Positions 57,266-64,000 of a DNA stretch of 64,000 nt are shown piece by piece. Position 1 is the first letter of the stretch. Each line of letters begins with the position of its first letter. Origin of the DNA: CAYMCO01 sp964388955 (GTDB taxonomy: Bacteria > Chloroflexota > Anaerolineae > Anaerolineales > E44-bin32); the NCBI GenBank assembly GCA_964388955.1, contig CAYMCO010000014.1:1-64000 (forward strand). Reading direction: 5' to 3'. Made by a program: the position numbers and the translations under genes. Under the pieces are notes generated by a model, which worked only from the letters and a program-made list of their open reading frames with translations, was not told where the DNA came from and searched no databases.

Positions 57266-58048
57266 ATGACCGAAACGCGCGTAAATGAGTTGTTTGACCT
57301 GTCAGGCCGCGTGGCGATTGTGACGGGGGCTTCATCGGGGTTAGGGGTCTGGTTCAGCCGTGGATTGGCAGAGGCCGGCGCTGATTTGGTCCTGGCAGCG
57401 CGCAGGGCCCAGACGCTCAGGCAAGTCGCCGAGGATCTGCGCAAGCTGGGGGTGCGGGCACTGCCCGTTAGAACCGATATCACAGGTCCGGATCAGGTGC
57501 ACAACCTTGTAAACGCCGCGTTGCGGGAGTTTGGCCGAATCGACATCCTTGTGAACAATGCGGGCCTCGGCATTGGCGAGAAAAGGATTGACCAATTCGA
57601 CCTGAGGGAGTTCCGGCGAGTGGTGGAAGTCAACCTATTCGGCACTGTGATCTGCACGCAGGCCGTTTGTCGGGTAATGATCGACCAGGGCGAGGGCCAT
57701 ATCATCAATGTCTCATCGGTGCATGCCCTGCGCGCAGACGCAATGGATGATTCTGCAGCTTACTGTGCTTCAAAAGCCGCTGTGCTCAACCTCACGCGCG
57801 AGTTGGGAAAGCAGCTGGCGCCGTACGGAATACGCGTCAATGGCATCGCACCAGGCCTGTTCCCCACGGAGATGACCGCCTGGTACTGGGAGACACCAGC
57901 GAGAGAGAGGGAGGCCATCTCCAACCCTCTTGGCCGGGCAGGACAGGAGGATGATTTGAAGGGACTGATTGTCTTCTTGGCGTCACCGGCCGCAGATTAC
58001 ATCGTCGGCCAGACCATCGTAGTGGATGGGGGGCAAACCCTTGTCTGA
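57266..58048 (+). CDS. Short-chain dehydrogenase/reductase
   Basis: A 260-residue classical SDR: VTGASSGLGVWFSRGL (cofactor site), ILVNNAGLGI, catalytic Ser in INVSSVHALRA and Y-x3-K in AAYCASKAAVL. The ending VGQTIVVDGGQTLV is typical of the gluconate/acetoacetyl-type group. It is the second oxidoreductase in the island. The ribosome binding site is weak; TTG 57257 is a possible alternative start. Confidence 0.9.
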   Translation: MTETRVNELFDLSGRVAIVTGASSGLGVWFSRGLAEAGADLVLAARRAQTLRQVAEDLRKLGVRALPVRTDITGPDQVHNLVNAALREFGRIDILVNNAGLGIGEKRIDQFDLREFRRVVEVNLFGTVICTQAVCRVMIDQGEGHIINVSSVHALRADAMDDSAAYCASKAAVLNLTRELGKQLAPYGIRVNGIAPGLFPTEMTAWYWETPAREREAISNPLGRAGQEDDLKGLIVFLASPAADYIVGQTIVVDGGQTLV

Positions 58049-58295
58049 TCCTCTCTGCGAGTCGGTCAAGGCCAACCGAAGAACGCGGGGCAGGTGGTTA
58101 GGCTCTGATATCCAGCCGGGAGATCGCGTGCACCCCATCTGACCAGGCCTAGGCTCGTGAGTGGCTTCAGATCTGATCCGGGTGAGGAGAAACGACGAGG
58201 AAAGCGGGCTCCCATCCGATGGAGACAGGAGGCGGGATGGGGATGAATTGTCGAGAGGTTTCGTAGGGTTTCACCCCACAATCGGGAGGCCTTTG

Positions 58296-58763
58296 ATGAA
58301 GACCGACGAGTTGGATCGGAAGCTCTTGGGGATGCTGGCGAGGGATGGCCGGGTGAGCAGTGCAGAGATGGCGCGCAAAGTGGGTGAGAGCGAGCGTAAG
58401 GTCGTTTATCGGGTGAACAACCTGCTTGAAAGCGATGTGGTCTCGGTTCGCGGCGTGATCAATCCCAAGGCATTTGGCTATGAAGTGATGGCCGATATCT
58501 ATTGTGAGGCAGAGCTTGGCAAGATAGAGGAGATCGTCCACAGAGTGGCAGGATTCCCGGAAATCCGTTATGCACAGACCACCTTCGGCGACCACGATGT
58601 GGGATTCCAGGTGCTGACAAGGACCTCGACGGATCTATACCAGTTTGTTATCCAAAAGCTGGCCCAGGTACCTGGAATTACCAAAACCCGGACTTCGATC
58701 GTCCCGTTGGTTGTCAAGGACATCCATGAATGGATACCGGTCGAGGTGCTGGAGGCAGAGTAG
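58296..58763 (+). CDS. Lrp/AsnC-family transcriptional regulator
   Basis: The 155-residue protein has an N-terminal winged HTH (DELDRKLLGMLARDGRVSSAEMARKVGESERKVVYRV) and a C-terminal RAM domain that binds small amines or amino acids (EIVHRVAGFPEIRYAQTTFGDHDVGFQV). GGGAGG precedes the ATG. It lies mid-island and could bind the inverted repeat at 54841-54858 in response to an amino-acid-like ligand. Confidence 0.9.
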   Translation: MKTDELDRKLLGMLARDGRVSSAEMARKVGESERKVVYRVNNLLESDVVSVRGVINPKAFGYEVMADIYCEAELGKIEEIVHRVAGFPEIRYAQTTFGDHDVGFQVLTRTSTDLYQFVIQKLAQVPGITKTRTSIVPLVVKDIHEWIPVEVLEAE

Positions 58764-58806
58764 CGTCGCACCGGAGTATGTCTGCGAAAGGGCAAGGTCA
58801 AGAGCT

Positions 58807-60156
58807 ATGTCGAGAGAAGAAACCATCTTGCGATTGAAAGACGCCGTGCGCGAGCGCACACCCCGGTCTGGAGACGCATACCGGCGCGCCTTGAGCGTAT
58901 ATCCCCAGGGTGAAGTCAGTGCAGCGCGCGGTTTTGACCCCTGGCCCTTCTACGCCAGCCGGGGGGATGGCGCCTATCTCTGGGATGTCGATGGCAATCG
59001 CTATGTCGACTGCTGCATGTGCTACGGGGTTTTGCTGCTGGGCCACCGCCCGCCGGCGATCATCGATGCGTTGAAGGCTCAGTTGGATCGGGGCACGCAC
59101 TACGGAGCACCGCATGCCGAGGAGGTTGACTTCGCTGAGAAATTCATGCAATGCGTGCCCAACGCCGAAACGCTGATATTGTGCAACTCGGGAAATGAGG
59201 CCACCCACAAGGCGGTGACGCTCGCGCGTGCCTTTACCGGCAAGGAGAAAGTGGCCAAGTTCGAGGGCGGGTTCCATGGCTCCAACGAGTACTCTATGTG
59301 GAGCTGCAAACGACTGCAACCCGATTTGATTGGCCCGGCGGAGCGACCCAGAGCGGTGCCGGAGGCCGCTGGCATGACGCGTGCGCACAAGGAGAATATT
59401 GTCATCCTGCCCTATGCTGAGCCCAACGCCTTCAACATCATTGAGGAACAGGCGGCTGATCTGGCGTTGATCATGATTGAACCGGTCATGGGCCCAGGCA
59501 TGATTCAGGTGGACAAGGGGTTCCTGCAGGAATTGCGCGCGGTCACACAAAAAGCTGGCGTCCTCCTGCTCTATGATGAGGTCATCACCGGTTTTCGTCT
59601 GGCTTTGGGAGGCGGGCAGGAGTACCTCGGCGTGCCTCCTGACCTGGCAACTTTTGGCAAGGCGCTGGGCGGAGGTATGCCCATCGGTGCGGTCGCCTGT
59701 AAGCGTGAGATGGTTGAGCAGGCCCTTGCCCTGGATCCGCCGCTGAGTGTTGCAGGCACTTTCAGCGGGAACGCCATGACGCTTGCAGCAGGAAACGCGT
59801 TCTTGGATTATTTGATGGCGAACCCGCAGATTTACGACGAGATGGAAGCCAAAGGAGCTTACCTGCGGCAGAGCTTCAACGAGTTCGCCACGTCGAATGG
59901 CTATCCGGCCACAATGAACGGTGTGGGGTCGATGTGGAAAGTGATCCTGGCTGAGCCGCCGATTGCCAAGCCGCGAGACATGATTCGGCAGGACGAGCAA
60001 GCACTTACGGAGTATGCCTTGCGGCTGCGGTTGGAGGGGATCTTCGTGCCCGCGCCCCTGCATTTGGCATTCATCTCACCTGCGCACAGCGATGCAGATA
60101 TCGAGGCGATACTGACCGGGCTGAGAATCGCACTCGAGGGGACCTTTCCGCGCTGA
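58807..60156 (+). CDS. Class III PLP-dependent aminotransferase
   Basis: The 449-residue enzyme is of the GSA-aminomutase-like/omega-transaminase group. ILCNSGNEATHKAVTLARAFTG binds PLP phosphate. LLLYDEVITGFRLALGG holds the PLP-interacting Asp, and the Schiff-base Lys lies in DLATFGKALGGGMPIGAVA. Probably it removes the amino group left after the ureohydrolase step. A separate, diverged member of the same family heads the first island (26957-28333). Confidence 0.9.
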   Translation: MSREETILRLKDAVRERTPRSGDAYRRALSVYPQGEVSAARGFDPWPFYASRGDGAYLWDVDGNRYVDCCMCYGVLLLGHRPPAIIDALKAQLDRGTHYGAPHAEEVDFAEKFMQCVPNAETLILCNSGNEATHKAVTLARAFTGKEKVAKFEGGFHGSNEYSMWSCKRLQPDLIGPAERPRAVPEAAGMTRAHKENIVILPYAEPNAFNIIEEQAADLALIMIEPVMGPGMIQVDKGFLQELRAVTQKAGVLLLYDEVITGFRLALGGGQEYLGVPPDLATFGKALGGGMPIGAVACKREMVEQALALDPPLSVAGTFSGNAMTLAAGNAFLDYLMANPQIYDEMEAKGAYLRQSFNEFATSNGYPATMNGVGSMWKVILAEPPIAKPRDMIRQDEQALTEYALRLRLEGIFVPAPLHLAFISPAHSDADIEAILTGLRIALEGTFPR

Positions 60157-60335
60157 ATTGTCGGTTCTGAGTGGAGGACAAGGACTTTGCGCGTCAGAGA
60201 GCAGCAGATCCGTACCGGGCTTTGAGGGTAGCGTCAACGATGGGTATATCTGGGCGAACAGGCCGGATGGACGGCACGAGATGAGGCGCGGGCTCTCACG
60301 GATGTAGTGTGAAGGACACCACCATGGAGGATATC

Positions 60336-61415
60336 ATGCAGATCATGACGGTATTGGGCCCTATTCCCCCAGATGAACTGGGGCTCACCTCGATGCATGA
60401 GCATATCCTTTGCGATGGAGGCGTCTATCGCAGGCGGTACGAACGATTCATCCCCGATCCCGCGCCGGTATCGCGGCATGAATCAATCGGCCTGACAAAC
60501 ATCGGAGTTCTGAGCCGGGCCTTCTATCTCATCGACGACAACATTTCCCTTGACGATGAGCAGATCATGCAAGCCGAAGTCGAAGATTTTAAACGCTCCG
60601 GGGGCTCGGCGATGGTGGAGATGAGCGCGCCTGGATTGCGCTCCAACTTGCAGGCCATCCAGCGCATCTCGCAGGCGACCGGAGTGCGTGTGATCGCCAC
60701 GACGGGTCTCTACGTGGAAGATTCGTGGCCGGGAGCCTTTCTTGAGATGTCGGTCGATGAGCTTTGCGCCCACATGCAGAAAGAGATCCGGGAGGGAATC
60801 GAAGATACGGGCATAAGGGCCGGGCATATGAAGCTGGGCATCACCGATCTCAGCCTGAGGCAGGAAAGGGCGCTGAGAGCAGCCGCGCGAGTCTCTCAAG
60901 AAACGAACGCCTCACTGACGGTTCATCCCGGGTTCGGTATTGGCAGTGACGGCAGACGAATCCTTCGCATCCTCACGGAAGAGGGGATGAACCCTGAACG
61001 GGTGATCCTGGCCCACACGGGCGGCTTCTTCGTTGAGTTGGAATTGAGGCGATTGGTCCGTGATCCGACCACGTGGGGCTTGCGCCTCGATTACGCTCGG
61101 GAGGTGCTGGCCAGCGGTGCGACAATCTGCATCGACTGCTTTGGCCACCGCTGGGACCATGAGCTCAACGGGGTTGTCATGGATTCGGATTGGCAGCGCA
61201 TGGCCGGGTTGGTTGCTCTGATCGAGGAAGGGTATTCGGAGCAAATCGTTCTGGGGAACGACGTTTTCATCAAGATGCTTGCCCGTCGCTACGGCGGGCT
61301 TGGCTATTGTCGCCTCACGGATTTCGTCATTCCCACGCTCAGAGACCTGAGCGTGTCCGAATACGACATACGCCGGATGCTCGTGGTGAACCCGGCTCGG
61401 CTTCTGGCGATGTAG
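60336..61415 (+). CDS. Phosphotriesterase-family metal-dependent hydrolase, copy 1
   Basis: The 359-residue amidohydrolase-superfamily TIM barrel has the binuclear site at nearly the spacing of bacterial phosphotriesterase: H21/H23 (SMHEHIL), K166 as carboxylated bridging Lys (AGHMKLGIT), H197 (TVHPGF), H227 (ILAHTGG) and D309 (VLGNDVF). Natural substrates of such proteins are usually lactones. ATG 60336 has GGAGGAT upstream. It is paralogous to the next gene and may open a lactone formed by the dehydrogenases. Confidence 0.87.
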   Translation: MQIMTVLGPIPPDELGLTSMHEHILCDGGVYRRRYERFIPDPAPVSRHESIGLTNIGVLSRAFYLIDDNISLDDEQIMQAEVEDFKRSGGSAMVEMSAPGLRSNLQAIQRISQATGVRVIATTGLYVEDSWPGAFLEMSVDELCAHMQKEIREGIEDTGIRAGHMKLGITDLSLRQERALRAAARVSQETNASLTVHPGFGIGSDGRRILRILTEEGMNPERVILAHTGGFFVELELRRLVRDPTTWGLRLDYAREVLASGATICIDCFGHRWDHELNGVVMDSDWQRMAGLVALIEEGYSEQIVLGNDVFIKMLARRYGGLGYCRLTDFVIPTLRDLSVSEYDIRRMLVVNPARLLAM

Positions 61416-61555
61416 ACGGCATGCCCACCGTCACCGGCCAAAAGTCGTCAAGGGCGTTGGGAAAGCGCTTGCTCTAGCCTGCCTCAAGTTGCATGCTCGA
61501 CGATGGTAAAGGGCATGCCACCTCAGGATGGCAGATTGGAGTTGGAGGGAGAGAG

Positions 61556-62650
61556 ATGCAGGCAAACGAAGTGAAGCAAGTGATGACGGTTCTGGGACCT
61601 ATTCCCACGGAGGAACTCGGCTTCACCTCCATGCACGAACACATCTTGTTGAATGGATCCGTTTTCCGCCAGGTCTATGGCGGGGCGTTGGCGAAGGATG
61701 CTTCCATCGATCCCGATGAACCCGTCTCGCTGGAGAATATTGGTCTCCTCCGGCGCAACTTCTTTCTCACGAACGATAACACTATTATCGACGATGAGGA
61801 ACTGATGGCGGCCGAGGTGGCAGATTTCAAGGCTTCGGGCGGTTCTGCGATGATTGACATGAGCCCGCCAGGCCTCAGATCGAGCATCGATGGCATCCGG
61901 CGCATCTCGCAGAAGACCGGCGTGCACATCATCACCACAACCGGCTTGTATATCGAGCCATCATGGCCGGAGGCGATCAGGAGTTTGTCGGTTGAGGAGC
62001 TGACCGCGCACATAAGGAAGGAGGTTGAGGGGGGGATCGGAGACACTGGGATCCGGGCTGGCCATCTCAAGGCAGCCATCACAGACCTGAGCGAGCGCCA
62101 AGAGCGCCTGCTTCGGGCGGTCGCCAGAGTTTCAATCCAAACCGGGCTGTCGGCGACCATCCATCAAAATCTCAGCATTGGAGATTGCCTGTACATACTC
62201 GATATCCTTGTGAAGGAGGGAATGGAACCGGAGCGCATCATCATAGCTCACGTCGACGGGCTGCTGGTTGAGCACGATGTCAATCTACTGATCCTCCGTC
62301 CTGGGGCGTATCGGCTCAAAGTGGATGATCCCAAAAGGATCCTTGATCGTGGCGCCAATATTGCCATCGACTGCTTCGGTCAGATGTGGGATCACGAATT
62401 GCGCGACATGGTGCTGGAAGCGGACTGGCAGCGGCTGGCCGGCCTGGTGCACCTGATTGAGGCGGGTTACAGCAGTCAAATCGTCATTGGCACGGATAGT
62501 TTCCTCAAGATGTTGGTGCGCCGGTACGGTGGGGAGGGGTATTGTCGCCTGACCAAGTATGTTGTGCCAAAGCTGCGCGAGGTGGGGGTAACGGATTTCA
62601 ATATCCGGCAAATAACTGTAAAGAACCCTGCCAGATTGCTGTCAAGGTGA
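61556..62650 (+). CDS. Phosphotriesterase-family metal-dependent hydrolase, copy 2
   Basis: The 364-residue close paralogue of the preceding gene shares the opening QVMTVLGPIPTEELGFTSMHEHIL. Metal ligands are kept: H27/H29, Lys in AGHLKAAITDLS, His in ATIHQNLSIG, His in IIAHVDG, Asp in VIGTDSF. Differences around the active site (HVDG against HTGG, HQNL against HPGF) suggest related but distinct substrates or stereoisomers. It has a GGAGGGAGAG ribosome binding site. Confidence 0.87.
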   Translation: MQANEVKQVMTVLGPIPTEELGFTSMHEHILLNGSVFRQVYGGALAKDASIDPDEPVSLENIGLLRRNFFLTNDNTIIDDEELMAAEVADFKASGGSAMIDMSPPGLRSSIDGIRRISQKTGVHIITTTGLYIEPSWPEAIRSLSVEELTAHIRKEVEGGIGDTGIRAGHLKAAITDLSERQERLLRAVARVSIQTGLSATIHQNLSIGDCLYILDILVKEGMEPERIIIAHVDGLLVEHDVNLLILRPGAYRLKVDDPKRILDRGANIAIDCFGQMWDHELRDMVLEADWQRLAGLVHLIEAGYSSQIVIGTDSFLKMLVRRYGGEGYCRLTKYVVPKLREVGVTDFNIRQITVKNPARLLSR

Positions 62651-63029
62651 ACAATCGGAATCGGTGAGCCCCGAAGATGTCAGGCTCTGCGGGAGGCTGG
62701 ACAATGCGAAAACGACGGCGCCTATATGCTGGGGAGCGGATTGGGCTCTGCTGAGCGCCCGGGAATCGAGGGGGTTTGCCTCCAGCAGCCGCATATCTCT
62801 AGCGGATGACTGCATTGCAGGGGTGGCCGTGTGAAAGGAGCGACCTATCCATCAAATGCAGATGCGACATCGAAAGGCAGATAGATAAAACGCAGCAATC
62901 TCGGCGCCGGATCGGCCCACGCCAGGTATCCTGCCGCCTTGACCGGCATTTTCGAGCAAGCGAGCAGGTCTGACCAGCAGGCAAAATGCTGGCTATTTGA
63001 AAGGGAAAACGGACAGGAGGATGTCACCC
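62651..63029. other. Intergenic region before the ABC transporter gene
   Basis: No gene is supported in these 379 bases. They may hold a separate promoter for the transporter, but I see no convincing -35/-10 pair. Confidence 0.5.
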
Positions 63030-64000
63030 ATGAGCGTCAAGTATCCGTACATCTCGATTTCTTTTGGCCTGTTGCTGTTGCTACTTGCCAGCTGTGCCGC
63101 TCCCACGTCGACGGCGCCAGCGGTCGATACGGAGCAGGGCACATCTGCACCCGAGCAAATCCAACCGACAGAAGCGATACAGGCTACCGGGGAAGCAGCC
63201 GAAGTGGCCGTCCTGCGCATCGGCGGAACCGCAGAACCCGATTGCTTCCATCCCTTTGGATGTTCGGACCACTGGTTCTTTGTCAATCCAATCTACGAGG
63301 GTTTCTCATGGTATGGGCCGGACTGCGAGCCAACCCCCCGCCTGGCCGAATCCATGGAGAGCTCTGAGGATGGGCTGACCTGGACGATGAAGATTCGGCA
63401 AGGGGGCAGGTTTTCCAACGGCGATCCGCTCGACGCGAATGCCGTGAAGGAATTCTGGGACTGGATGACTGGCGTGGAGGTGGGAAGCTGGTACCCACCA
63501 ACGCGCGAGACCGTCTCCACGGCGGTGTTGGACGACTACACCTTCAGCTTCACCACCGGCGTGCCGATTGGAAGTTGGGAGACTTATGATGCATTCTGGC
63601 AATGGACCCTGCCACCGAGTATTTGGGCTCAGCTTGATGATGACAGCCTATGGGATGAGGGGTATGAGAATCCTGTCGGCAGCGGGCCGTATATGCTCAC
63701 TGAATGGGCCTCAGGGGAATATCTCATTTACGACACCAACCCGTATTATTGGGGAGGGGCACCGGCAGTAGATCGAATCGTCTATCAGATCTATGCCAAT
63801 CCGGATGCGGTGATTCATGCTCTTCTGGCCGGCGACATCGACCTGACGGATCCGCAATTGTCTCCCCAGTATTATGACACACTGAAGAACGGTGAGAACG
63901 TGACATTGGTGGAGACACCCCCTGGTTTCTGGTACTATCTGGCGTTCAACCTGGCTGAAGGAGCGAACAAGCATCCTGCAGTGGAGGATCCCGCGGTCAG
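63030..64000 (+). CDS. Oligopeptide/nickel-type ABC transporter substrate-binding lipoprotein (partial)
   Basis: It begins with a lipoprotein signal (SFGLLLLLLASCAAP; lipidated Cys near residue 22) and a Thr/Ala-rich linker. The SBP_bac_5 fold follows: EPTPRLAESMESSEDGLTWTMKIRQG, FSNGDPLDANAVKEFWDWM, VGSGPYMLTEW and NPYYWGGAPAVDRIVYQIY. The reading frame is open to the window end, so the C-terminus is missing. Family members capture peptides, sugars or opines; here probably the substrate of the island. GGACAGGAGG lies about ten bases before ATG 63030. Confidence 0.9.
   Translation, partial: MSVKYPYISISFGLLLLLLASCAAPTSTAPAVDTEQGTSAPEQIQPTEAIQATGEAAEVAVLRIGGTAEPDCFHPFGCSDHWFFVNPIYEGFSWYGPDCEPTPRLAESMESSEDGLTWTMKIRQGGRFSNGDPLDANAVKEFWDWMTGVEVGSWYPPTRETVSTAVLDDYTFSFTTGVPIGSWETYDAFWQWTLPPSIWAQLDDDSLWDEGYENPVGSGPYMLTEWASGEYLIYDTNPYYWGGAPAVDRIVYQIYANPDAVIHALLAGDIDLTDPQLSPQYYDTLKNGENVTLVETPPGFWYYLAFNLAEGANKHPAVEDPAV

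Noticed and set aside
58798..60063. Minus-strand open frame of 421 codons opposite the class III aminotransferase
   Set aside because: Antisense shadow with no recognisable motifs; the plus strand is a clear PLP enzyme.
1..64000. CRISPR arrays, rRNA genes, phage attachment sites
   Set aside because: No regularly spaced repeats, rRNA-like sequence or att-type direct repeats flanking integrase genes were found by reading.

Overview
This window looks like a chromosomal piece of a fairly GC-rich bacterium, most likely a member of the Chloroflexota (Anaerolineae-like). The evidence is inferential: the gene families present (GpgS-centred compatible-solute cluster, DUF3786, AIM24/TIGR00266, NBR1-type Ig lipoprotein remnants, CPBP protease, T-box-controlled thrS), an r-protein cluster whose rplL is not followed by rpoB, and Gram-positive/Chloroflexota-type GAAC-N4-GTTC operators. 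No 16S rRNA is present to settle it.

Layout. 1-3959: translation and transcription core (3' end of tuf, rpmG, tRNA-Trp, secE, nusG, rplK, rplA, L10 leader, rplJ, rplL), followed by an OmpR/HisKA two-component pair (4109-6222). 6369-9878: envelope genes on the minus strand: a lytic transglycosylase, a four-helix membrane protein whose promoter carries two LexA-like boxes, a decayed membrane gene, a SHOCT protein and a CPBP protease. 9919-16607: a tightly overlapping minus-strand operon for glucosylglycerate-type compatible solutes (GH13_18 phosphorylase, two GT4 enzymes, a USP-USP-GpgS fusion, a GpgP-like phosphatase). 16802-23996: housekeeping and accessory genes (YedF-like, DUF3786, AIM24, P5C dehydrogenase, a Cys-less phosphatase-like protein with DUF429, a DsbA-like oxidoreductase, adk). 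24065-26297: tRNA-Val, then a T-box leader controlling a TGS-less thrS.

26670-41109: an all-plus-strand metabolic island with a promoter and LacI-type operator at its head. It encodes a class III aminotransferase, SDR, creatininase-family amidohydrolase, GH35-like glycosidase, APC permease, metallophosphoesterase, a nucleotidyltransferase-fold protein, a LacI regulator, a cupin, a split transketolase and a catalytically complete arginine:X amidinotransferase. 41.4-53.1 kb is a decay zone. It holds pseudogenes of a lipoprotein, an NBR1-domain lipoprotein, Tad secretion/pilus genes and an aldehyde dehydrogenase, plus IS256 and IS1182 transposase remnants. They surround an intact ECF sigma factor and its membrane-anchored PD40 partner.

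53228-64000: an MFS transporter, then a second plus-strand catabolic island headed by a near-consensus promoter with an inverted repeat at its start site. It contains a ureohydrolase, MDR dehydrogenase, SDR, Lrp/AsnC regulator, class III aminotransferase, two phosphotriesterase-like hydrolases in tandem and an oligopeptide-type ABC substrate-binding lipoprotein that runs off the window.

The two islands share a theme: class III aminotransferase plus SDR plus a guanidino- or amide-directed enzyme plus a dedicated regulator and transporter. Together they could handle amino- or guanidino-substituted sugars or polyols, but the substrate is not determinable from sequence.
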